Positions 41,587-52,058 of a stretch of 59,841 nucleotides of DNA are shown here, piece after piece. Origin of the DNA: Bacteroidetes bacterium GWB2_32_14 (lineage in GTDB: Bacteria > Bacteroidota > Bacteroidia > Bacteroidales > UBA12077); contig MENK01000004.1 of assembly GCA_001768235.1 (NCBI GenBank), positions 1 through 59,841 on the forward strand, read 5' to 3'. Within the stretch, counting starts at the first letter, position 1. Each line of letters starts with the position of its first letter. The position numbers and the translations under genes are program-made. The notes under the pieces are model-generated. The model saw only the letters and a list, made by a program, of their open reading frames with translations. It was not told where the DNA came from and did no database searches.

Positions 41587-43050
41587 ATGAAAATTTTAAG
41601 CGAAATAGTAAATTCAGTTCAGGTTTTAAATTCAATTGGCAACATTGAAATAGTGGTTACTTCAATCGAGTTTGATTCAAGAAAAGTAACCCGTCAGAGT
41701 TTATTTATTGCCGTAAAAGGAACTATCTCCGATGGACATCAATATATTGATAAAGCAATAGAAAATGGAGCAATAGCAATTGTTTGTGAAACTTTACCAG
41801 AGAAAATCAACAATCAAATCACATATGTTTTGGTTGAAAATTCAGAAAAAGCGTTAGGGCTGATTTCATCTGCATTTTACAATAAGCCATCATCAAAATT
41901 AAAACTTGTTGGCGTAACGGGTACAAATGGGAAAACAACTACAGCAACATTATTATACAACCTAGTAAAGAAGTTAGGTTTTAAAGCAGGATTATTATCC
42001 ACTGTACGGAATTATATCGATGATTCTGCGATTGAAGCTACTCACACAACTCCTGATGCTGTTCAGATAAATAAATTGTTGAATAAAATGGTTGAAGCAG
42101 GCTGTGAATACTGTTTTATGGAAGTAAGTTCTCATGCCATTGACCAGGAGCGGGTTGCCGGCTTGCATTTTGCAGGAGGGTTATTTACAAACATCACGCA
42201 CGATCATTTAGACTATCACAAAACCTTTGCAGAGTATATAAAAGCCAAAAAGAAGTTTTTTGACGGGCTAAGTTCGGGAAGCTTTGCTTTAGTGAATGAT
42301 GATGATAAAAATGGTAAGGTGATGGTGCAAAATACCAAAGCAAAAGTTAAAACATTTGCTGTTTTAACATCGGCTGATTTTAAAGCACGAATAATCGAGA
42401 GCCATTTCGAAGGATCGATGCTGAATATTGATAATGCCGATGTTTGGACCTATTTCGTTGGTAAGTTTAATGCATCCAATTTACTATGTGTTTACGCAAC
42501 GGCGGTATTACTTGGCTTTGAGAAAAATGATGTGCTCACTGCATTAAGTGAATTAAAACCTGTTGAAGGGAGATTCGAAACTATTCGATCACAAAACGGG
42601 ATAACGGCAATTATTGATTATGCTCATACACCCGATGCATTACAAAATGTGTTGAATGCAATCAATCAAATACGAAAAGATAATCAGCAGTTAATTACTG
42701 TAGTTGGTGCAGGTGGCGACAGGGATAAGACGAAACGCCCCGAAATGGCTCGAATTGCAGTTAATAATTGCGATATACTTATTCTTACATCAGATAATCC
42801 AAGATCAGAAGAACCAGATTCTATTCTTGAAGATATGAAAACCGGTATTGATAATGAAAATAGAAAAAAAATGCTGGCTATAATCGATCGAAAAGAAGCT
42901 ATACGAACAGCTTGTTTACTTGCAAAAATTGGTGATATCATTCTTATTGCAGGCAAAGGGCACGAAACGTATCAGGAAATTAAGGGTGTTAAGCATCATT
43001 TCGATGATCGTGAAATAACAAAACAGATTTTAAACGAACTCTATAATTAA
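41587..43050 (+). CDS. murE: UDP-MurNAc-tripeptide synthetase MurE
   Basis: A 487-residue Mur ligase that adds the third residue to UDP-MurNAc-L-Ala-D-Glu. The ATP loop is [21 protein letters not shown]-like N-terminal [15 protein letters not shown], the carbamylated lysine region and the specificity motif DNPRSEEP are present. DNPR indicates meso-diaminopimelate as substrate, consistent with Bacteroidota peptidoglycan. It lies between ftsI and mraY with gaps of 15 and 7 bp. Confidence 0.95.
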   Translation: MKILSEIVNSVQVLNSIGNIEIVVTSIEFDSRKVTRQSLFIAVKGTISDGHQYIDKAIENGAIAIVCETLPEKINNQITYVLVENSEKALGLISSAFYNKPSSKLKLVGVTGTNGKTTTATLLYNLVKKLGFKAGLLSTVRNYIDDSAIEATHTTPDAVQINKLLNKMVEAGCEYCFMEVSSHAIDQERVAGLHFAGGLFTNITHDHLDYHKTFAEYIKAKKKFFDGLSSGSFALVNDDDKNGKVMVQNTKAKVKTFAVLTSADFKARIIESHFEGSMLNIDNADVWTYFVGKFNASNLLCVYATAVLLGFEKNDVLTALSELKPVEGRFETIRSQNGITAIIDYAHTPDALQNVLNAINQIRKDNQQLITVVGAGGDRDKTKRPEMARIAVNNCDILILTSDNPRSEEPDSILEDMKTGIDNENRKKMLAIIDRKEAIRTACLLAKIGDIILIAGKGHETYQEIKGVKHHFDDREITKQILNELYN

Positions 43051-43057
43051 ACAGGTT

Positions 43058-44308
43058 ATGTTGTATTATCTTTTTGCATATTTAGAAAAATTTGATATCC
43101 CCGGGGCAGGGATGTTCCAATATATTTCATTCAGGTCGTCATTAACAATAATAACGTCATTAATCATTTCTCTTGTTTTTGGGAAACGAATAATCAATTA
43201 TTTACGCAAACAACAAATTGGTGAAGATATTCGCGATTTGGGGCTTGAAGGACAGATGAGTAAAAAGGGAACTCCGACTATGGGAGGCATAATCATCCTG
43301 GCATCTATAATTATTCCAACTTTACTTTTTGGCGATATATTGAATATTTATGTAATTCTTATGCTTATAACTACTATTTGGCTAGGCTTTATTGGGTTTG
43401 CGGATGATTACATAAAAACATTCAGGAAAAATAAAAAAGGATTGGCCGGAAGGTTCAAAATTTTAGGACAGGTAGGATTGGGTTTAATTGTTGGATTGAC
43501 GTTGTTTTTAAGTGATGATGTTGTTGTTCGCGAAAAGATTTCAGATAAACCAATAGCAGAAACTGTTCAAACTGTTGAAAATTCTGACTATTCGGGTAAT
43601 ACTACGCGGGTTTTAACAAGAGATGTTAAATCTACTAAAACAACGATACCCTTTTTTAAAGATAACGAGTTTGATTATGCTTACCTGGTTTCTTTCCTGG
43701 GTGAACATAAGCAGAAATTTGCCTGGGTAGTATTTGTAATTTTTGCAATATTAATAGTAACAGCGGTTTCGAATGGAGCCAACCTTACCGATGGTTTAGA
43801 CGGATTAGCTACCGGTACTTCTGCAATTATTGGAACAACACTGGGTATTCTTGCATACTTGTCGGGAAATATTGTTTATGCCGATTACTTAAACATAATG
43901 TATATTCCTGATACAGGGGAATTGGTTGTTTATATGAGTGCATTTATTGGAGCTACAATTGGCTTTATGTGGTATAACTCATATCCTGCACAGGTATTTA
44001 TGGGCGATACAGGAAGTTTGTCGTTAGGAGGTATAATTGCTGTTTTTGCAATTATTATTCGTAAAGAGCTTTTAATACCGATTCTTTGCGGGATTTTTTT
44101 CGTGGAAAGTATTTCTGTTATGCTGCAGGTAACTTATTTTAAATATACAAAACGCAAATACGGTGAAGGACAAAGGATCTTTAAAATGGCTCCTTTGCAT
44201 CACCATTATCAGTTAAAAGGTTATCCTGAACCCAAAATTGTAATGAGATTTATTATTGTAGGTATTATGCTTGCCGTTGTAACTATTGTAACATTAAAAA
44301 TCAGGTAA
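43058..44308 (+). CDS. mraY: Phospho-MurNAc-pentapeptide transferase MraY
   Basis: A 416-residue polytopic membrane enzyme that makes lipid I from undecaprenyl phosphate. It contains [13 protein letters not shown], the aspartate-rich [24 protein letters not shown] and [17 protein letters not shown]. Compared with about 360 residues in proteobacteria, it has an extra soluble segment of about 60 residues around 160-220 ([19 protein letters not shown]), which is usual for the phylum. It lies between murE and murD. Confidence 0.95.
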   Translation: MLYYLFAYLEKFDIPGAGMFQYISFRSSLTIITSLIISLVFGKRIINYLRKQQIGEDIRDLGLEGQMSKKGTPTMGGIIILASIIIPTLLFGDILNIYVILMLITTIWLGFIGFADDYIKTFRKNKKGLAGRFKILGQVGLGLIVGLTLFLSDDVVVREKISDKPIAETVQTVENSDYSGNTTRVLTRDVKSTKTTIPFFKDNEFDYAYLVSFLGEHKQKFAWVVFVIFAILIVTAVSNGANLTDGLDGLATGTSAIIGTTLGILAYLSGNIVYADYLNIMYIPDTGELVVYMSAFIGATIGFMWYNSYPAQVFMGDTGSLSLGGIIAVFAIIIRKELLIPILCGIFFVESISVMLQVTYFKYTKRKYGEGQRIFKMAPLHHHYQLKGYPEPKIVMRFIIVGIMLAVVTIVTLKIR

Positions 44309-44315
44309 AACAAAA

Positions 44316-45650
44316 ATGAATAAACGAATAATCATATTAGGTGCCGGTGAAAGTGGAGTAGGTTCTGCTGTTCTTGCTAAAAAGAACGGCGCTGATGTTT
44401 TTGTTTCTGATTTTGGCAAAATAAACGATAAGTACAAACAAAAACTGAATGATTACAGCATTGAGTGGGAAGAAGGAAAACATACACAGGAAAAAATATT
44501 AAATGCCGACGAAATAATTAAAAGTCCCGGCATTCCTGAAAAAGTCGAAATCATTCAATTGGCAATACAAAAAGGAATTCCTGTAATTTCTGAAATCGAG
44601 TATGCTTCAAGATACTGCAATGCTTATAAAATTTGTATTACCGGGAGTAATGGAAAAACAACTACCACGACACTTTTGTATTACATACTTAAAAATGCCG
44701 GGCTAAACGTGGGAATAGCAGGAAATGTTGGCCAAAGCTGGGCTTTACAGGTGGCTGAATGCAATTACGATTATTATGTTATCGAGTTAAGTAGTTTTCA
44801 GCTCGATGGAATGTACAATTTCAAAGCTGATATAGCTATTCTTATGAATATTACACCCGATCATCTGGACAGGTATAATGGAATGCAGGATTATACCAAT
44901 TCTAAAATGAGAATTGTACAAAATCAAACTCCGGGTGAATATTTTATTTATTGTGCCGACGATGAAATAACAAGAAATGAAGTAGAAAAAAGAACGATTC
45001 AATCCAAAAAGCTCCCGTTCTCCATTCGGGATAAGTACACAGAAGGAGCATTCAAAGAAAATGAACAATTAGTAATTATATATAATAATAACGAGTTTAC
45101 TATGTCAATACTAGATCTCGCTTTAAAAGGGCAGCATAATACATACAATTCTATGGCTGCCGGAATTGCTTCCCAGGTGCTTAAAATCAGAAAAGAAATT
45201 ATTCGCGAAAGCCTGAGTAATTTCCAGGGTGTTGAGCACAGGCTGGAACATGTGCTTAAAGTACATGGCATTGAGTTTATTAACGACTCAAAAGCAACAA
45301 ATGTGAATTCTACCTGGTATGCCCTGGAGAGTATGCCAAATGATACAATTTGGATTGTAGGTGGTGTTGATAAGGGAAACGATTATTCGTCACTTGAAGA
45401 ATTGGTAAAGAAAAAAGTAAAAGCAATAATTTGTTTAGGCAGGGACAATGCCAAAATTCATAATGCTTTTAGCCACATTGTTGATACAATTGTTGATACG
45501 CAATCGGCTTCGGAAGCAGTGAAAACAGCATACTATCTTGCCCGAAAAGGAGATACAGTTCTCTTGTCGCCCGCGTGTGCAAGTTTCGATCTGTTTGAAA
45601 ATTACGAAGATCGTGGCCGTAAATTTAAACAAGCTGTTAAAGATTTATAA
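44316..45650 (+). CDS. murD: UDP-MurNAc-L-alanine:D-glutamate ligase MurD
   Basis: A 444-residue Mur ligase with an N-terminal Rossmann domain (IIILGAGESGVGSAVLAKKN), ATP loop ITGSNGKTTTTTLLYY and NITPDHLDRY. The C-terminal region has INDSKATNVNSTWYAL and LLSPACASFDLFENYEDRG. It adds D-glutamate to UDP-MurNAc-L-Ala. It normally precedes ftsW directly; here a mobile-looking small gene begins just 5 bp after its stop. Confidence 0.95.
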   Translation: MNKRIIILGAGESGVGSAVLAKKNGADVFVSDFGKINDKYKQKLNDYSIEWEEGKHTQEKILNADEIIKSPGIPEKVEIIQLAIQKGIPVISEIEYASRYCNAYKICITGSNGKTTTTTLLYYILKNAGLNVGIAGNVGQSWALQVAECNYDYYVIELSSFQLDGMYNFKADIAILMNITPDHLDRYNGMQDYTNSKMRIVQNQTPGEYFIYCADDEITRNEVEKRTIQSKKLPFSIRDKYTEGAFKENEQLVIIYNNNEFTMSILDLALKGQHNTYNSMAAGIASQVLKIRKEIIRESLSNFQGVEHRLEHVLKVHGIEFINDSKATNVNSTWYALESMPNDTIWIVGGVDKGNDYSSLEELVKKKVKAIICLGRDNAKIHNAFSHIVDTIVDTQSASEAVKTAYYLARKGDTVLLSPACASFDLFENYEDRGRKFKQAVKDL

Positions 45651-45655
45651 TAAAA

Positions 45656-46107
45656 GTGCCTAACTTGCCTGCCTTGGGCAGGAGTGAACTAAAGTTTGAA
45701 TTGCCTAAAGTTATTAAAATGGACAACAAGGAGTTTAGCAAACAATTAGAAAAGAGGACAAAGAATTTTGCAATATCAATAATTAAGCTGTCGGTATTAT
45801 TACCTAATACTCATGAAAGTAAAGTAATAAAACATCAAATTACAAAATCAGGAACAAGCATTGGAGCAAATTATAGAGAAGCAAACAGATCAAGAAGTAA
45901 AGCTGATTTTAAAAATAAAATTAAAATATGTGAAAGTGAAGCAAGTGAAACAGTTTATTGGCTAGAGATAATTTTGGATTTAAATTATTATGATATAGAG
46001 AAAGTTCAATTTATTTTAAATGAAGCTAATGAAATACTTGCAATTTTTACATCAATTGGAAAAACATTAAAACTTTAGGCATTTTAGGCATTCTGAAATT
46101 TAGGCAC
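45656..46107 (+). mobile_element. Putative four-helix-bundle cassette with nested inverted repeats
   Basis: The element starts GTGCCTAA (45656-45663) and ends TTAGGCAC (46100-46107), a perfect 8-bp inverted repeat. A second, inner pair is TGCCTAAAGTT (45702-45712) and AACTTTAGGCA (46071-46081), perfect over 11 bp. Between them is a single S23-family gene, and a CCTGCC-type palindrome lies at about 45667-45682. It fills the gap between murD and ftsW. Confidence 0.6.
45719..46078 (+). CDS. Four-helix bundle protein (S23 / 23S rRNA IVP family)
   Basis: A 119-residue protein started at MDNKEFSKQLEKRTKNFA (45719); the longer frame reads through the inverted repeat. It shows the family pattern: an N-terminal helix, KHQITKSGTSIGANYREANR, then SRSKADFKNKIKICESEASE and WLEIILDL. 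These proteins are encoded in intervening sequences of 23S rRNA and at scattered intergenic places, and their function is unknown. Here it interrupts the dcw operon without breaking a gene and lies on the operon strand. Confidence 0.85.
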   Translation: MDNKEFSKQLEKRTKNFAISIIKLSVLLPNTHESKVIKHQITKSGTSIGANYREANRSRSKADFKNKIKICESEASETVYWLEIILDLNYYDIEKVQFILNEANEILAIFTSIGKTLKL

Positions 46108-46128
46108 TAAAAAATATAAGTAAAAAAA

Positions 46129-47346
46129 ATGAATATGCGATTGAAAGAAGTATTATCTAAATACTTTAAAGGCGATGGGGTTGTGTGGGGAGTAATTTTT
46201 GCTCTTTCGGTATTTTCGTTGCTTGCGGTTTATAGCTCAACAGGAACGCTCGCGTATAAATATCAGGAAGGGAACACGCTTTACTACTTCTTTAAACATT
46301 TTGTATTACTTGCTTTTGGTATTGCAATTATATATGTTACTCATTTAGTTCCATTTAAATATTATTCCCGCTTATCGCAGTTCTTCCTTTATTTATCGAT
46401 TTTTTTACTTGCTGTAACATTGGTTTTAGGTACCAGTCTTAATCAGGCAACTCGTTGGTTGACATTACCGGTTATTGGGTTAACCATTCAAACCTCCGAT
46501 TTTGCTAAACTTGCATTAATCATGTATTTGGCAAGAGTGTTATCATTAAGGCAGGACAAGATTGATGAGTTTAAGGATGTTGTAATTTCACTTGTAATAC
46601 CTGTTGTAATTGTTTGCGGGCTCATTATGCCAGCAAACTTATCTACTGCCTTAATATTGTTTTTTACTTCATTCGTATTGATGTTTATTGGAAGAGTAAA
46701 AATAAAATATCTTTTATCTATAGGATTAATAGGTATTCTGGCTGTATCGCTTGTTGTTGGAGGAGTACTTATTTCAGGAAAAAAAGGGCGGGTATCAACA
46801 TGGCAAAATCGTATTGAGCACTTTGTCAGTGGCGAGAGCGAAGAAAATTATCAGGCTGAACAAAGTAAGATTGCTATTGCCTCAGGTGGAATTTTCGGAA
46901 AAGGCCCTGGTAATAGTACACAACGAAATTTCTTGCCACATCCGTATTCCGATTTTATTTATGCAATAATTATTGAAGAGTATGGATTTATTGGAGGTGT
47001 AGTTGTCTTGTTTTTATATCTGTTTTTATTATATCGGGCAGGAGTAATTGTCCGGAAGACAACCCGAACTTTTGCAGCATTTCTTTCAATAGGATTGGCT
47101 ATAAGCCTTACATTTCAGGCAATGATTAATATGGGTGTGGCTGCAAGTCTTTTTCCTGTTACCGGACAAACATTGCCATTGGTTAGTATGGGTGGTTCAT
47201 CCATATTATTTACTGGTATAGCATTTGGAATTATTCTTAGTGTAAGCAGAAGCCTTGAAATTGAAAAAGAAACCGCGGCAGAAAAAAACGGAGAAAACAA
47301 AACGGATAGCCAAAATCAAACTGAAGATGAATCAGACGATGAGTAA
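46129..47346 (+). CDS. ftsW: Septal peptidoglycan polymerase FtsW
   Basis: A 405-residue SEDS-family glycosyltransferase with about ten membrane helices. AVYSSTGTLAYKYQEGN occurs after helix 1, and GKGPGNSTQRNFLPHPYSDF with the following IIEEYGFIGG carries the SEDS signature region. PVTGQTLPLVSMGGSSILF is near the C-terminus. It polymerises glycan strands with FtsI at the septum. The C-terminal tail is charged (EKETAAEKNGENKTDSQNQ). The end overlaps the chosen murG start by 8 bp. Confidence 0.95.
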   Translation: MNMRLKEVLSKYFKGDGVVWGVIFALSVFSLLAVYSSTGTLAYKYQEGNTLYYFFKHFVLLAFGIAIIYVTHLVPFKYYSRLSQFFLYLSIFLLAVTLVLGTSLNQATRWLTLPVIGLTIQTSDFAKLALIMYLARVLSLRQDKIDEFKDVVISLVIPVVIVCGLIMPANLSTALILFFTSFVLMFIGRVKIKYLLSIGLIGILAVSLVVGGVLISGKKGRVSTWQNRIEHFVSGESEENYQAEQSKIAIASGGIFGKGPGNSTQRNFLPHPYSDFIYAIIIEEYGFIGGVVVLFLYLFLLYRAGVIVRKTTRTFAAFLSIGLAISLTFQAMINMGVAASLFPVTGQTLPLVSMGGSSILFTGIAFGIILSVSRSLEIEKETAAEKNGENKTDSQNQTEDESDDE

Positions 47347-48433
47347 AAATATTATCATAAGTGGTGGTGGTACGGGAGGACATGTTTTTCCCGCAATTTC
47401 CATTGCTAATGCCATAAAGGAGATTGATCCTGAATGTGCTATTTTATTTGTTGGTGCCCAGGGAAAAATTGAAATGGAAAAAGTGCCTGCTGCAGGATAT
47501 AAAATAATTGGTTTGCCTGTTGCCGGTTTACAACGAAAACTTACAGTTAAAAATTTAACTTTCATTTTTAAATTAGTACGAAGTTTAAAGATATCAAAGA
47601 ATATAATTAATGAATTTAAACCTGATGTAGTTGTTGGTGTTGGTGGTTATGCCAGTGGCCCGGTTTTATTTATTGCCAATCGAAAAAGAATTCCTACAGT
47701 TATACAGGAACAAAATTCATATGCTGGATTAACGAATAAAATTTTAGCAAAAAAATCCAAGGTAATTTGTGTTGCATACGAAGGCATGGAAAAATATTTT
47801 CCAAAAGAAAAAATTATACTCACGGGTAACCCGGTAAGGCAGGACTTACTTAATAAAATAACTAACAGGGATGAGGCGCTGAGTTATTTTAACTTGAAAA
47901 ATAAAAAAACAATTGTAATTATTGGAGGAAGTCTTGGTGCAGGAACAATAAATAAAAGTGTTATTAAAGATTTACAAAAAATAGGTGATAGTAATTGTCA
48001 GGTTTTATGGCAAACAGGCAGGTATTATTATAAAGATGTCTTAAAAGCTTACGAAGATTCAGGAGTAAATAATATCAAAGTGCTTGATTTTGTTACCCGG
48101 ATGGATTTAGCTTATGCGTGTGCCGATGTTATTATTTCGAGGGCAGGTGCAGGAACCATTTCGGAGTTATGCCTTGTTGGAAAACCGGTAATCCTTGTTC
48201 CATCACCAAATGTGGCCGAAGATCATCAGACAAAAAATGCATTAGCCCTTGTAAATAAAAATGCTGCTATTTTGATTCGTGATACAGATGCTGTTGAAAA
48301 TTTGATAGATAACGCATTAATACTTATAAATGATGAAGCTAAAAAATCAGAATTATCAATTCATATTTCAAAACTGGCTTTAAAAGATTCAGCAAAAAAT
48401 ATTGCCGTGGAAGTTTTAAAATTAATTCAGTAA
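47339..48433 (+). CDS. murG: UDP-GlcNAc:lipid I GlcNAc transferase MurG
   Basis: A 364-residue GT28 enzyme that converts lipid I to lipid II at the inner leaflet. It has the N-terminal ISGGGTGGHVFPAISIANA, the G-loop GVGGYASGPVL, IQEQNSYAGLTNK and the UDP-GlcNAc site SRAGAGTISEL. The start is placed at MSKNIIISGGG (47339). An ATG four codons upstream is also possible. The longer open frame is merely the overlap with ftsW. Confidence 0.95.
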   Translation: MSKNIIISGGGTGGHVFPAISIANAIKEIDPECAILFVGAQGKIEMEKVPAAGYKIIGLPVAGLQRKLTVKNLTFIFKLVRSLKISKNIINEFKPDVVVGVGGYASGPVLFIANRKRIPTVIQEQNSYAGLTNKILAKKSKVICVAYEGMEKYFPKEKIILTGNPVRQDLLNKITNRDEALSYFNLKNKKTIVIIGGSLGAGTINKSVIKDLQKIGDSNCQVLWQTGRYYYKDVLKAYEDSGVNNIKVLDFVTRMDLAYACADVIISRAGAGTISELCLVGKPVILVPSPNVAEDHQTKNALALVNKNAAILIRDTDAVENLIDNALILINDEAKKSELSIHISKLALKDSAKNIAVEVLKLIQ

Positions 48434-48438
48434 TAAAA

Positions 48439-49809
48439 ATGGATTTAGGTAAAATACATAATGTTTATTTTATTGGTATCGGGGGAATTGGCATGAGTGC
48501 TATTGCCCGCTACTTTAATAAAATGGGTAAACATGTTGCCGGATACGATAAAGTATCAAAACCTTTAACCAATGAATTGATTCATGAAGGAATCCTGGTT
48601 CATTTCGACGATGATGTTCAACAAATTCCTTCTCAGTTTAAAAATAAAGAGAATACTCTTGTTGTTTATACCCCGGCTATTCCTAAAAATCACAAAGGAA
48701 TGAGTTTTTTTATGAGCCAGGGATTTGAATTGAAGAAACGTTCCGAAGTATTAGGAATGCTAACCGCTGCAAATAGGAGTATAGCTGTTGCAGGTACACA
48801 TGGAAAAACAACGGTGAGTACAATGATTGCCCATCTTATGCGTCAGTCAAGAATTGGGTGTAATGCATTTTTGGGTGGAATATCAAAAAATTATAAAACC
48901 AACCTTCTGGTTGATCCGGATAGCAAATACATGGTGGTAGAAGCTGATGAATTCGACCGTTCATTCTTGAAATTATTCCCTCAAAAAGCAGTTGTAACCG
49001 CTGTCGATGCTGACCATCTTGATATTTATGAAACCAAGGCAAATGTTGAAGAGTCTTTCAGGCAATTTATTCAGCAAATGAATACAGGAGGCACTTTACT
49101 TATTAAGCAGGGTCTAAAATTTAAGTTGCCCGAAAGAAACGATCTCAAGGTTTATACCTATTCAATAAAAGAGAAAGCTGATTTTTTTGCTGAAAATATT
49201 CGAATAGAAAATGGATTATACAGGTTCGATTTTGTGGGCATAGATATTCGAATAAATGATTTAAAATTAGGAATCCCGGGATTGTTAAATGTCGAAAATG
49301 CAGTTGCTGCAATTGCTATCGCTTATTTGTCGGGGGTAAAAGACGACGAAATTGCTAATTCACTTGAGAAATTCAAAGGCATACAACGTAGATTTGATTA
49401 CCAGATTTTACGTGATGACTTAGTATATATCGACGATTATGCACATCACCCCGAAGAATTGAAAGCAGTTATATCATCTACTAAAGAATTATTTAAAGGC
49501 AAAAAGATTACCGGAATTTTTCAGCCGCATCTTTTTACACGTACCCGCGATTTTGCTACAGAATTTGCAGAAAGTCTCAGTCTTTTAGATGAATTGATAC
49601 TTCTTGATATTTATCCTGCACGCGAATTGCCAATTGCCGGAGTAACATCTGAAATTATTTTTAAAAATGTTACCTGTAAAAGTAAATTGTTGTGTTCGAA
49701 AAGTGAATTGCCGGGAGTATTAAAGACTAAAAAGTTTGAAGTTCTTATGACTTTGGGTGCCGGAGATATTGATGAATTTGTTGAACCAATAAAAAAAATG
49801 TTTTCGTGA
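48439..49809 (+). CDS. murC: UDP-MurNAc:L-alanine ligase MurC
   Basis: A 456-residue Mur ligase that adds L-alanine to UDP-MurNAc. The N-terminal nucleotide domain is YFIGIGGIGMSAIARYF, the ATP loop is VAGTHGKTTVSTMIAH near residue 120, with EADEFDRSFL, AVDADHLDIYE and the C-terminal IDDYAHHPEELKAVI. Mpl-type recycling ligase is excluded by the length and dcw context. It sits between murG and ftsQ. Confidence 0.95.
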   Translation: MDLGKIHNVYFIGIGGIGMSAIARYFNKMGKHVAGYDKVSKPLTNELIHEGILVHFDDDVQQIPSQFKNKENTLVVYTPAIPKNHKGMSFFMSQGFELKKRSEVLGMLTAANRSIAVAGTHGKTTVSTMIAHLMRQSRIGCNAFLGGISKNYKTNLLVDPDSKYMVVEADEFDRSFLKLFPQKAVVTAVDADHLDIYETKANVEESFRQFIQQMNTGGTLLIKQGLKFKLPERNDLKVYTYSIKEKADFFAENIRIENGLYRFDFVGIDIRINDLKLGIPGLLNVENAVAAIAIAYLSGVKDDEIANSLEKFKGIQRRFDYQILRDDLVYIDDYAHHPEELKAVISSTKELFKGKKITGIFQPHLFTRTRDFATEFAESLSLLDELILLDIYPARELPIAGVTSEIIFKNVTCKSKLLCSKSELPGVLKTKKFEVLMTLGAGDIDEFVEPIKKMFS

Positions 49810-49817
49810 GCTGAACT

Positions 49818-50612
49818 ATGAAAATTATTAAAAACATAATCATCTGGGTATTATTAATTGCTTATGTAATAGCAGCAATGAGCTTTGTTACCGAACAACG
49901 TAAAAAAATTGTATGTAACGATATTAAAGTGTTTGTTGTTGATGCAAAGTATAATGCCTTTATTACACAATCCGATATAAAAGATTTATTAAATAAACCG
50001 GGGAACACTGTCTTGGGAGACCCTATAAACATTATCAATACAAAAGAAATTGAAGATGTCATTCAGAAAAATTCGTCGGTTAAAAAGGCCGAAGTTTATG
50101 TTACAATTAACGGGGATGTCAGAATTGATGTGGATCAACGAAATCCAATAGTTCGGGTTATTAATAAAAGAAAACAAAGTTATTATATTGATGATGAAGG
50201 TACCAAGATGCCTTTATCACGCAAATATTCATCGCATGTACTTATAGCAAACGGCCATATTGTTGAACATTTTGAAGTAAATAAATTTAATGGTTTTGTT
50301 TGTGAGAAAAGAGAAGAAAACCCGAACAGGAACTACATTATCTGCGATTTATTTACTTTAAGTAAATTTATTTATAACGACGATTTCTGGCGCTCACAAA
50401 TCGAACAGGTATATGTTAACGATGCAAACGAATTCGAGCTTATTCCCCGTGTAGGCGCTCACCTGATATTATTTGGCAACATAGAGAATTACGAGATAAA
50501 GTTCAGAAACCTGAAAGCATTTTATGAGCAGGGTTTAAATAATGTAGGATGGAACAAATACGAAAAGATTAATTTAAAATACGAAAATCAGATAATTTGT
50601 ACTAAAAGATAA
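49818..50612 (+). CDS. ftsQ: Cell division protein FtsQ
   Basis: A 264-residue bitopic membrane protein. It has a short cytoplasmic N-terminus, one helix (IIIWVLLIAYVIAAMSF) and a periplasmic part with a POTRA-like segment. VKKAEVYVTINGDVRIDVDQ and NPIVRVINKRKQSYYIDDEG are the POTRA/beta-domain transition seen in FtsQ. It links early and late division proteins through FtsL-FtsB. It occupies the standard place between murC and ftsA. Confidence 0.9.
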   Translation: MKIIKNIIIWVLLIAYVIAAMSFVTEQRKKIVCNDIKVFVVDAKYNAFITQSDIKDLLNKPGNTVLGDPINIINTKEIEDVIQKNSSVKKAEVYVTINGDVRIDVDQRNPIVRVINKRKQSYYIDDEGTKMPLSRKYSSHVLIANGHIVEHFEVNKFNGFVCEKREENPNRNYIICDLFTLSKFIYNDDFWRSQIEQVYVNDANEFELIPRVGAHLILFGNIENYEIKFRNLKAFYEQGLNNVGWNKYEKINLKYENQIICTKR

Positions 50613-50660
50613 ATAATAAAATAACTATAAAAGAATCAATTACATTAAAAATATAGATGT

Positions 50661-52004
50661 ATGAAACCGAAAACAGATTTTGTTGCAGCAATCGACATAG
50701 GAACAACAAAGATTGTAGCCATTGTCGGCAGGAAAAAAGAAAATGGCAAGATCGAAATTCTTGGATTAAGCAAGACCCCTTCAAAAGGAGTTAAACGCGG
50801 AATCGTTCTGAATATCGAAGAAGCAGTTAACTCTATCCAAAAAACAGTTGAAGATATTCAATTTACAATTGGCGATAATATCTCGGATGTTTTTGTAGGC
50901 ATTGCCGGCCAGCATATTAAAAGCATTAAAAACAGGGGATATATCAATCGCAACTCCTACGACGATATAATAACAAAAGCCGATATCGATGCCCTTATCC
51001 AGGATATGTACAAAATACCTATCGATGTTGGTGAAGAAATTATTCATGTGCTGCCACAAAACTTTATTGTAGATAACGAAACCGGAGTTAAAAACCCGGT
51101 TGGTATGTATGGTAAGCGGGTTGAAGCTAACTTCCAGATTGTTGTTGGACAAATTGCATCAGCACGTAATATTGGCAGTTGTATAACTAAAGCAGGATTG
51201 CATTTAAACCAGCTTATTCTGGAGCCTCTTGCTTCATCCGAAGCTGTTTTAACTCCCGATGAGAAAGAAGCTGGTGTGGCACTCGTTGATATTGGTGGTG
51301 GTACTACCGATATTGCTGTTTATTACGACGATATTATAAGGCATACAGCTGTTATTCCATTAGGTGGCGACGTGATTACAAACGATATTAAAGAAGGTTG
51401 TTCCATATTACAGCGTCAGGCCGAGTTGTTGAAAATTCAGTATGGCTCAGCTTTGGGCGATTTAGCAAAAGACGAAGAAGTAGTTTCTATTCCCGGTATC
51501 AGTGGCCGCGAACCTAAAGAGATTTCGTGTAAAAGCCTTGCGTATATTATTCAGTCAAGAATGGAAGAGATTCTTAATGTGGTAATTTACGAGATTGAAA
51601 ACTCGGGATATTTCGAAAAACTTAGCGCCGGCATAGTTATTACAGGTGGTGGTGCTTTATTAAAGCATTTACCTGCTTTAGTTAAATTCAAAACAGGACT
51701 GGATGTTCGGGTTGGTTATCCTACCGAAAATCTGGCTTCTGATACAATAAATGAAGTTAACCATCCCATGTATGCAACAGGTGTTGGCCTTATTTTAAAA
51801 GGATATGAATACCTTGAAAAAAACAACTCTAAAAAACAGGCCGTAACAAAAGTTCAGGAAAAACCTGTAAAACAAGAAATTGAATTTGAAGAGGAAAAAA
51901 TAGTTGTTAAAGCAGATGAAAATACCAACGATAAACCGGGTTTGTTTAATAACCTGAAAAAGGTGTTTACAGATATTTTCGATGAAGATGGGGCAGAAAT
52001 GTAA
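50661..52004 (+). CDS. ftsA: Cell division protein FtsA
   Basis: A 447-residue actin-like protein that anchors FtsZ to the membrane. It has the phosphate-1 motif FVAAIDIGTTKIVAIVG, the 1C domain, phosphate-2 VALVDIGGGTTDIAVYYDD and adenosine motif VITGGGALLKHLPALV. A linker rich in Lys and Glu precedes the C-terminal amphipathic helix LFNNLKKVFTDIFDED, the membrane-targeting sequence. It is followed by ftsZ after 54 bp. Confidence 0.95.
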   Translation: MKPKTDFVAAIDIGTTKIVAIVGRKKENGKIEILGLSKTPSKGVKRGIVLNIEEAVNSIQKTVEDIQFTIGDNISDVFVGIAGQHIKSIKNRGYINRNSYDDIITKADIDALIQDMYKIPIDVGEEIIHVLPQNFIVDNETGVKNPVGMYGKRVEANFQIVVGQIASARNIGSCITKAGLHLNQLILEPLASSEAVLTPDEKEAGVALVDIGGGTTDIAVYYDDIIRHTAVIPLGGDVITNDIKEGCSILQRQAELLKIQYGSALGDLAKDEEVVSIPGISGREPKEISCKSLAYIIQSRMEEILNVVIYEIENSGYFEKLSAGIVITGGGALLKHLPALVKFKTGLDVRVGYPTENLASDTINEVNHPMYATGVGLILKGYEYLEKNNSKKQAVTKVQEKPVKQEIEFEEEKIVVKADENTNDKPGLFNNLKKVFTDIFDEDGAEM

Positions 52005-52058
52005 TTTAAATCATCTCGTATAATTTTAGGTATATAATAAACAGTAAAAATAAAAAGC

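Noticed and set aside
49862-50177. Minus-strand frames inside ftsQ
   Set aside because: Overlapping shadows of ftsQ without any motif.
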